This document shows, piece by piece, positions 22,342 through 26,904 of a stretch of DNA of 26,904 nt (positions within the stretch are counted from its first letter, which is position 1; the number at the start of each line of letters is the position of its first letter). The notes under the pieces were generated by a model, which saw only the letters and a list, made by a program, of their open reading frames with translations, searched no databases and was not told the origin of the DNA. Origin of the DNA: an uncultured Bacilli bacterium. Lineage in GTDB: Bacteria > Bacillota_I > Bacilli_A > RF39 > UBA660. The position numbers and the translations under genes were made by a program. The DNA lies in assembly GCA_947628685.1 (NCBI GenBank), contig CANRAT010000011.1, positions 1 through 26,904 on the forward strand, read 5' to 3'.

Positions 22342-22367
22342 GGTATTGAAATAGTATACCTTTTTTT
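22340..22367 (+). terminator. Terminator of the phosphoketolase gene
   Basis: AAGGTAT (22340-22346), 9-nt loop, ATACCTT (22356-22362), T run 22361-22367. The stem begins inside the TAA stop codon. Confidence 0.8.
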
Positions 22368-22375
22368 GATATAAT
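22346..22375 (+). promoter_or_regulatory. Promoter of the phosphoesterase gene, nested in the xfp terminator
   Basis: TTGAAA (22346-22351), 18 bp, TATAAT (22370-22375). The -35 lies in the loop of the xfp terminator. Confidence 0.6.
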
Positions 22376-22396
22376 TAAGAAAAGTAGGGGGCTTTT

Positions 22397-23350
22397 ATGA
22401 CAGAAGTAAACAAAGAAATAATAAGATTGATAAATGAAAACAAAAACATGAAAGAGATAAGTCAAATATTAAATATATCATTAAAACAATTATATGTAAG
22501 GATAAAACAAATAATAGAATATGGATACGTAATGAGACCTAGTTATTCTTATAGTTCTGATATATATTATAAAATACAAAAAAACATAAATGAACAAAAA
22601 AACACATTTAGTTTAAAAGTTCCATCTCACACACAAGAATTAAGATTACTTGTAATATCAGATATTCATGTAGGTAATGAAGATTGTGATATTAAACTTT
22701 TAAATACACTATACGAGTATGCTATAAATAACAAAATTAATATCATATTATTTTGCGGCGATATGATTGAAAATGTATATTCTTCTGACAAAAAGAGTAT
22801 ATCAGATATAGATAAACAAATAGAAACATTAATAAAAAAATATCCATATGATGAGAATATTTTAAATATAGGAATATTGGGTAATCACGAATATTATTCG
22901 CTTATTCACGATGGATTTAATATAATAAAGAAAATTACAACTTCTAGATATGATATTATACCAATTGGATATGGAAGTGGATTAATTAATATTAAAGATG
23001 ATTATATATTTTTAAAACATAGATTAACTCATGAGAAACCAGAAGAAGAAATAGATGCAAAAATTGTTTTATCTGGACATGGGCATATGATGAAAACTAA
23101 AATAAATGATAAATTTTGCTTATGTGTTCCAACACTAAGCCATGTATTTCCAGATAAAACTAAAACAGCAATACCGGGATTTATTGATTTAACATTGATA
23201 ATAGAGAACAATAAATTTAAAAGTTTATATGCAAGTCATATGATAATAAGCGATAAAATATATAAGGCAAGCGAATCTAGTTGTGAAATAAAAAAATTAG
23301 TAAAACAGTCAAATACTGAAGAAAAATTTAATAAAAATAAAAAAAATTAA
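22397..23350 (+). CDS. HTH-metallophosphoesterase fusion protein
   Basis: A 317-residue protein after an AGGGGG site. Residues 1-45 resemble a small helix-turn-helix (NKEIIRLINENKNMKEISQI, LNISLKQLYVRIKQII). From about 80 a calcineurin-like phosphoesterase follows with its metal ligands in order: D89xH91 (SDIHVGN), GD122 (FCGDMIE), N163-H164-E (GNHE), H208/H212 region (LKHRLTHE) and GH228GH230. The C-terminus (from about 295) is a Lys/Asn tail. Enzymes of this fold cut phosphodiesters or phosphomonoesters with two metal ions; the substrate is not predictable. A DNA-binding domain attached to such an enzyme is unusual. The 3' end overlaps the convergent membrane gene by four bases. Confidence 0.8.
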   Translation: MTEVNKEIIRLINENKNMKEISQILNISLKQLYVRIKQIIEYGYVMRPSYSYSSDIYYKIQKNINEQKNTFSLKVPSHTQELRLLVISDIHVGNEDCDIKLLNTLYEYAINNKINIILFCGDMIENVYSSDKKSISDIDKQIETLIKKYPYDENILNIGILGNHEYYSLIHDGFNIIKKITTSRYDIIPIGYGSGLINIKDDYIFLKHRLTHEKPEEEIDAKIVLSGHGHMMKTKINDKFCLCVPTLSHVFPDKTKTAIPGFIDLTLIIENNKFKSLYASHMIISDKIYKASESSCEIKKLVKQSNTEEKFNKNKKN

Positions 23351-23844
23351 CTTTTAATTATTATAGTTGCGAATAAATCAAAAACTAATAAAAAAGATAA
23401 AATATATACATAGTAATTAGGAATTTTGTTTATAAATTTATCGCATAAAGGCTTTAAATAATAAATAAGAAGAATACTACTAAGTCCCCATAAAAGTGAC
23501 ATTTCAAGTGAGGTATATTTTCCTATATGAAATTTATGGTTAGAATAATTCCAAAGTTCTATATTAAATAACCATTTAATTAAATATCCACCAACTGCTT
23601 CTATTAAGCAAAGAAATATCGCACAAGCAAAAAATAAAGTAATAACTTTTAGTGGTTTATTTAATTTTAATTTATCTAGGTATTTATGTATGAAAAGAAT
23701 TATTAAAGTTCCAATCCCATATATTGGTGTCCACCATCCAAGTAATATACCACTCTCACCACTAGAGTAAAAAAATGACTCAATAAAATGTCCTAAAATT
23801 GAAAACAAGAAAAAAAATTTAAGGTAATACATAAAATTCACCAT
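23347..23844 (-). CDS. CmpB-like (DUF1113-type) integral membrane protein
   Basis: A 165-residue membrane protein with about five hydrophobic segments (FFFLFSILGHFIESFF; WWTPIYGIGTLIILFIH; VITLFFACAIFLCLIEAVGG; SLEMSLLWGLSSILLIYYL; YVYILSFLLVFDLFATIII). The ESFF...GWWTPIYG and GGYLIKWLFNIELWNYS blocks match the 'putative ABC-transporter type IV / CmpB' family, common in low-GC Gram-positives and of unknown function. The start may instead be the ATG at 23832, which has GGTGAA a few bases before it; this gives 161 residues. It has no ATPase partner nearby. Convergent with the phosphoesterase gene. Confidence 0.75.
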   Translation of the reverse strand: MVNFMYYLKFFFLFSILGHFIESFFYSSGESGILLGWWTPIYGIGTLIILFIHKYLDKLKLNKPLKVITLFFACAIFLCLIEAVGGYLIKWLFNIELWNYSNHKFHIGKYTSLEMSLLWGLSSILLIYYLKPLCDKFINKIPNYYVYILSFLLVFDLFATIIIKS

Positions 23845-23909
23845 TATTATTATCTTAATAATTGTAAATTTTATTCTATTAATTTATTAAAAAAATATAA
23901 TTAATAAGG

Positions 23910-23938
23910 TTTACAAACAAAAAAAAGTTTGATATAAT
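23910..23938 (+). promoter_or_regulatory. Promoter of the rpsF-ssb-rpsR operon
   Basis: TTTACA (23910-23915), 17 bp, TATAAT (23933-23938). Confidence 0.85.
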
Positions 23939-23943
23939 CTATA

Positions 23944-24004
23944 ACGAAAAGCGAGATTTTAACTCCTTGCTTTAAAAAAGCCAAAGACCATAAGGAGGTG
24001 TATT
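23944..24004 (+). promoter_or_regulatory. rpsF mRNA leader with competing hairpins
   Basis: AAAGC-GAG (23948-23955) pairs with CTC...GCTTT (23963-23973) with a CTT bulge; GCTTT can instead pair with the AAAGC at about 23976-23980. AAGGAGGTG just before the ATG is the ribosome binding site. S6:S18 autoregulation through a leader element is known in other bacteria, but its conserved CCG bulge is not clearly present here. Confidence 0.4.
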
Positions 24005-24307
24005 ATGAGAAAATATGAAATTATGTTTATCGTAAAACCAACATTACAAGAAGAAGAAATTAAAAAAACTGCTTCTAATTTTCAAAAGACATTAGAAACT
24101 AATGGTGCAAAAGTTACAAACGTTGATGCTTGGGGACAAAGACCATTAGCCTATGAAATAAAAGTTGGAAATGATACATATAAAAGTGGATATTACTTCG
24201 TAGTTAATATTGAATCTGCTAGTGATAAGGCTGTAAAAGAATTTGATCGTTTAGCCTTAATTAGCAATGATATTATTAGACATTTAATAATAAATAAGGA
24301 AGACTAA
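24005..24307 (+). CDS. rpsF: 30S ribosomal protein S6
   Basis: A 100-residue protein of normal length. It starts MRKYEIMFIVKPTLQEEEIK, with the central ALAYEIK-type segment (QRPLAYEIKVGNDTYKSGYY) and a C-terminal LALISNDIIRHLI, all typical of S6. It binds S18 and the central domain of 16S rRNA in the small subunit platform. It opens the rpsF-ssb-rpsR operon conserved across Bacillota, with a good promoter and leader upstream and AAGGAGGTG as ribosome binding site. Confidence 0.96.
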   Translation: MRKYEIMFIVKPTLQEEEIKKTASNFQKTLETNGAKVTNVDAWGQRPLAYEIKVGNDTYKSGYYFVVNIESASDKAVKEFDRLALISNDIIRHLIINKED

Positions 24308-24317
24308 GAGGTGAATC

Positions 24318-24782
24318 ATGAATAAAGTAGTATTACTTGGAAGATTAACAGCTAAGCCTGAATTGCGTTATACTGCACAAAATACTGCATATACTCGTTT
24401 TAGTGTTGCTGTAAATAGAAATTTTACAGGACCTGATGGAAAAAGAGAAGCAGATTTTATAAATGTAGTTGCATGGCGTAAACAAGCAGAGACTGTTGCA
24501 AAATATTTTGATAAAGGAAATTTAATCGCAATCGAAGGTAGATTGCAAACAGGAAGTTATGATGATAAAGATGGAAACAAAAGATATACAGTAGATGTTG
24601 CTTTAGATAGTTTTGAATTTGTAGAAAGTAAGGCACAAAGAATGGCTAATCAAGAGGCAAATACAACATCTACACCTTATGACTATCAAGATACTAAAGT
24701 CGAAAATGAAGTAAATGTTGAAGAAGATCCATTTGCTGAATTTGGAGATAGCGTTTCTATAGATGATAACTTCTTAGAATAA
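24318..24782 (+). CDS. ssb: Single-stranded DNA-binding protein
   Basis: A 154-residue SSB with an OB-fold over residues 1-105: MNKVVLLGRLTAKPELRYT, FSVAVNR, ADFINVVAWRKQAETVAKYF, GNLIAIEGRLQTGSYDDKDG. An acidic linker (EVNVEEDPFAEFGDS) follows. The C-terminal tip is DDNFLE rather than the usual DDLPF, so the last Phe is followed by two more residues. SSB coats single-stranded DNA and recruits repair and replication enzymes through this tip. It lies 10 bp after rpsF behind AAGAGGTGA, and 12 bp before rpsR. Confidence 0.96.
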   Translation: MNKVVLLGRLTAKPELRYTAQNTAYTRFSVAVNRNFTGPDGKREADFINVVAWRKQAETVAKYFDKGNLIAIEGRLQTGSYDDKDGNKRYTVDVALDSFEFVESKAQRMANQEANTTSTPYDYQDTKVENEVNVEEDPFAEFGDSVSIDDNFLE

Positions 24783-24794
24783 TAGGAGGATAAC

Positions 24795-25013
24795 ATGGCA
24801 GAGTTTTTTAGAAAAAAGAAAAAAGTGTGTCAAATGTGTGCTGGAAAAGATGTTGACTACAAAAATATAGAAGTTATTAAAAAATATGTAAGTCAAGATA
24901 AAGGTAAGATATTACCAAGAAGAATTACTGGTGCATGTGCAAAACATCAAAGACATATAGCAACACAAGTTAAATATGCAAGACATATGGCACTTATACC
25001 ATTTGTTAAATAG
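24795..25013 (+). CDS. rpsR: 30S ribosomal protein S18, zinc-binding form
   Basis: A 72-residue S18 with the core DYKNIEVIKKYVSQDKGKIL and RRITGACAKHQRHIATQVK, then ARHMALIPFV. Four possible zinc ligands are present, C12xxC15 near the N-terminus and C48xxH51, marking the Cys-containing (zinc-ribbon) form of S18. It is encoded last in the operon with S6, its partner in the ribosome. TAGGAGG is the ribosome binding site, and a strong terminator starts over the stop codon. Confidence 0.96.
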   Translation: MAEFFRKKKKVCQMCAGKDVDYKNIEVIKKYVSQDKGKILPRRITGACAKHQRHIATQVKYARHMALIPFVK

Positions 25014-25034
25014 ATAGTAATTCTATCTATTTTT
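25008..25034 (+). terminator. Terminator of the rpsF operon
   Basis: AAATAGATAG (25008-25017), loop TAATT, CTATCTATTT (25023-25032), then TT. A 10-bp perfect stem that includes the rpsR stop TAG. Confidence 0.85.
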
Positions 25035-25051
25035 ATGTTTTAGGGGGGTTT

Positions 25052-25927
25052 ATGGAAAAAGCAAAAGAACTATATGAAAATTATTTTTCAAAAGATTTTA
25101 TAGAAGAAATAAAAAAATATCCAAATCTTACAAGAGAAGAAGAAGTGGAACTTTTTATACAATATAAAAATGGAGACAAGAATGCGAGAGCAAAAATAAT
25201 TAATTCTCATTTAAAATATGTATATAATTGGGCTAGATTTTATTATACGCATTATAATTCAGGTATAATAAGTCTTTTTGATTTGTTTCAAGAGGGTTGT
25301 ATAGGGTTAACTGAAGCGATAGATAAAATCGATTTATCTTGGGATAATAGATTTTTTGCTTATTTTACATGGCAGATAAGACAAAAAATGTTACAATGTT
25401 TAAGAAATGATGTGCAGTCCATAAAGCATCCTGCTTGGTTTGCTGAAGCGGAACAAAATATATCTAAATTTGAAAAAAAATATTATAATGAAAATGGATA
25501 TTATCCATCTAATCAAGAAATAAGTGAAAAAATTAATATTTCAATTAAAACTGTAGAATGTGTTAAAAGCAAAGCAAAGCCCATAATAAGTTTGGAAAAC
25601 TTATTAAATGAAAAAAATAATGAATTATTTTGCGATTATGAGGAAACTTTTGAAGAAAATATATTATCTGAAATGAATTCTTCCTTTCTTTTAAAAAGAT
25701 TTCAAAAAATACTTAATAAAAAAGAATTTGAAATAATTTTATTAAAATCTGGATTAAAGGATGGAAATGTTTATAATTATTCTCAAATAGCAAAAAAGAT
25801 GGGTGTAACAAGATCAGCGATAGAACAAACAATGAAAAAAATAAGGGAAAAATTAATACCATTCTTTGAGAAAAATTTTCCAGAAGAGTTAGATAGAACT
25901 AAGATACTTGAATTAAAGAAGAAATAA
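25052..25927 (+). CDS. Sigma-70 family RNA polymerase sigma factor (divergent)
   Basis: A 291-residue protein behind AGGGGGG. Region 1.2 is NLTREEEVELFIQYKNGDKN (25-44); region 2 runs about 48-120 with IINSHLKYVYNWARF, LFDLFQEGCIGLTEAIDKID and FFAYFTWQIRQKMLQCLRND; a region 3-like part follows (YYPSNQEISEKINISIKTVE); and region 4 ends with a helix-turn-helix YSQIAKKMGVTRSAIEQTMK. There is no region 1.1. Region 2.3-2.4 departs from the SigA consensus (FAYFTWQ for FSTYATW), so it is not the housekeeping factor. No known sporulation sigma is matched with confidence. No clear promoter is visible between the rpsR terminator and its ATG. Confidence 0.8.
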   Translation: MEKAKELYENYFSKDFIEEIKKYPNLTREEEVELFIQYKNGDKNARAKIINSHLKYVYNWARFYYTHYNSGIISLFDLFQEGCIGLTEAIDKIDLSWDNRFFAYFTWQIRQKMLQCLRNDVQSIKHPAWFAEAEQNISKFEKKYYNENGYYPSNQEISEKINISIKTVECVKSKAKPIISLENLLNEKNNELFCDYEETFEENILSEMNSSFLLKRFQKILNKKEFEIILLKSGLKDGNVYNYSQIAKKMGVTRSAIEQTMKKIREKLIPFFEKNFPEELDRTKILELKKK

Positions 25928-26215
25928 TTATTTATAATTTTTAAATATGTTATTTACTTCTTTTTTTATATTTTCCGCTGATTGTTTTAAATTATTATCG
26001 TTTATTATATGAGAATTATATGAATTTGATGTACCCTTTCTATTGTTTAATAATTGTTGTTGAGCAGAGTTTGTACAAAGTACCTGACCAATCATCATAA
26101 ACCAATTGCCAAGAGAATTTTGTTCTGCAGGAGTTAGGTCATCACATAATATTAAACCAATTATAAAGGCAGAAGATGTAAAAATAGGGGCCGAGATATT
26201 AGGAATTAATTTCAT
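25928..26215 (-). CDS. Small conserved-looking protein of unknown function, 95 aa
   Basis: A 95-residue protein with AGGTGA before the ATG. Residues 8-24 are a hydrophobic helix (SAPIFTSSAFIIGLILCDDL), followed by TPAEQNSLGNWFMMIGQVLC, then an Asn/Gln/Ser-rich polar tail (NRKGTSNSYNSHI) and a charged helix. It could be a short membrane-linked protein or a small soluble helical protein. I recall similar 'DDLT-x-x-E-Q-NSLGNW' proteins in low-GC gut Bacillota, but give no function. Convergent with the sigma gene, with no gap between the two stop codons. Confidence 0.65.
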   Translation of the reverse strand: MKLIPNISAPIFTSSAFIIGLILCDDLTPAEQNSLGNWFMMIGQVLCTNSAQQQLLNNRKGTSNSYNSHIINDNNLKQSAENIKKEVNNIFKNYK

Positions 26216-26360
26216 GTAATCACCTACTTAATTATATTTATAATTATATTTTTTATCTCTTGCCAAGAAGGAACATATGACAAAATAAAAATTAGTTTAT
26301 ATATGATAGAAATAAAGGCCACGTAAACAGATATAAGAGAAATAAATTAAATGAATGTAT

Positions 26361-26426
26361 AAAAAATCAACAAAATCAATAATTTTTAAAAAAAGTGTTG
26401 ATTTTTTTTATTAAATCACGTATAAT
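26361..26426 (+). promoter_or_regulatory. Promoter of the S10 operon, overlapped by a hairpin
   Basis: TTGATT (26398-26403), 17 bp, TATAAT (26421-26426). AAAAAATCAACA (26361-26372) can pair with TGTTGATTTTTT (26396-26407), a 12-bp stem with a 23-nt loop and T tract that would stop upstream transcription and covers the -35 box. The rest of the upstream gap (26216-26360) shows only AT-rich sequence. Confidence 0.8.
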
Positions 26427-26432
26427 CTATTG

Positions 26433-26560
26433 TGTGTGGCGTTGCGTTGATGTGTGAGGTTGCCGATACACCCGGTTAAGTTGCAATATAAAATAATCGA
26501 GTTATCGGGTTTTTACACGGAGCATGTCTATACTAGATATAGGCGAAGGGAGGATATAAG
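26433..26560 (+). promoter_or_regulatory. S10 operon mRNA leader (ribosomal protein leader candidate)
   Basis: A comparatively GC-rich, structured, gene-free stretch: GTGT..ACAC near 26450-26472, ACCCG (about 26469-26473) with CGGGT (about 26506-26510), and CTATA/TATAG near 26528-26542, then GGGAGGAT as ribosome binding site. The GAGGTTGCCGATACACCCGG block resembles the leader found upstream of rpsJ in other Bacillota, where L4 can act as autoregulator. Regulation here is inferred. Confidence 0.6.
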
Positions 26561-26869
26561 ATGTCAAAAACTAAAATTCGTATCAAATTAAAATCGTTTG
26601 AACATAAAAGTTTAGACAAGGCTTGTGTTAGAATCGTTGAAACAGTTAAAAGAAATGGTGGCACAGTAGTTGGACCAGTTCCACTACCAACTGAGATTGA
26701 AAAAATCACTATTTTAAGAGCTGTTCACAAGGATAAAGATTCACGTGAGCAATTTGAGAGAAGAACACACAAAAGACTAATAGATATCACAGATCCAACA
26801 AAGGAAACTATTGAAGCACTTGCTCATTTAGATATTCCAAGTGGTGTTGATATCAAAATAATTAAATAA
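26561..26869 (+). CDS. rpsJ: 30S ribosomal protein S10
   Basis: A 102-residue S10 of standard length: KIRIKLKSFEHKSLDKACVR, IVETVKRNGGTVVGPVPLPT, EIEKITILRAVHKDKDSREQ, FERRTHKRLIDI and the end GVDIKIIK are all typical. S10 is part of the 30S head and, as NusE, also serves in transcription antitermination. It is the first gene of the large ribosomal protein operon, and rplC follows after 11 bp. Confidence 0.98.
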   Translation: MSKTKIRIKLKSFEHKSLDKACVRIVETVKRNGGTVVGPVPLPTEIEKITILRAVHKDKDSREQFERRTHKRLIDITDPTKETIEALAHLDIPSGVDIKIIK

Positions 26870-26880
26870 GGAGGATATAT

Positions 26881-26904
26881 ATGAAAGGAATCTTAGGTCG
26901 TAAA
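26881..26904 (+). CDS. rplC: 50S ribosomal protein L3, 3' partial
   Basis: Only eight codons are in the window (MKGILGRK), preceded by AAGGAGGATAT. The start matches L3 (MKGILGRKxGMTQ) and the position after rpsJ is the conserved S10-operon order. The gene continues past the window. Confidence 0.9.

Noticed and set aside
1..26904. Mollicute-type code (TGA = Trp)
   Set aside because: TGA ends several genes (endolysin, 47-codon ORF) and Trp is always TGG in the conserved proteins.

Overview
The window is AT-rich, uses TGA as a stop, and carries an S10/L3 operon start, an rpsF-ssb-rpsR operon and a cotJ spore-coat locus. This points to an endospore-forming, low-GC Bacillota bacterium; genus and even class cannot be read from the sequence. 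About the left 16.7 kb is the late (structural and lysis) part of a prophage. The rest is host chromosome.

Prophage (1 to about 16,700, + strand): scaffold protein (5' end cut by the window edge), major capsid protein, a small unknown protein, a head-tail adaptor, a propeller-like tail/stabilisation protein, a Gln-rich virion protein, a 1,766-residue giant virion protein, a tail protein, a DUF859 tail protein, a poly-G-containing leader ORF, three small fibre-tip or collar genes, a one-TM protein, a holin and an M23 endolysin. No tape-measure, tail-tube or sheath gene lies between capsid and fibres, which suggests a short-tailed (podovirus-like) virion. After lysis come a 47-codon ORF with its own promoter and an HNH endonuclease gene on the minus strand, sharing a bidirectional terminator. 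The giant protein carries an internal domain that looks like a PBECR-type phage nuclease, bounded by an imperfect 29-bp direct repeat.

Junction (16,687-16,793): the minus-strand frame of the HNH gene begins with the first 32 residues of CotJC (manganese-catalase-like spore coat protein), then departs abruptly from that family at an imperfect palindrome. Directly upstream is an intact cotJA-cotJB fusion. The prophage therefore appears to have integrated inside cotJC, which makes this a candidate sporulation-gene intervening element like skin/sigK or SPbeta/spsM.

Host side (16,803-26,904): cotJ, tRNA-His, a membrane-anchored LysM protein, convergent trxA-trxB, phosphoketolase, a protein fusing a helix-turn-helix to a metallophosphoesterase, a CmpB-like membrane protein, rpsF-ssb-rpsR, a divergent sigma-70 factor, a small unknown protein, a structured S10 leader, rpsJ and the first eight codons of rplC. 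Many promoters fit the housekeeping TTGACA-17-TATAAT pattern. Two identical 30-bp terminators flank a possible small RNA between the LysM gene and trxB.
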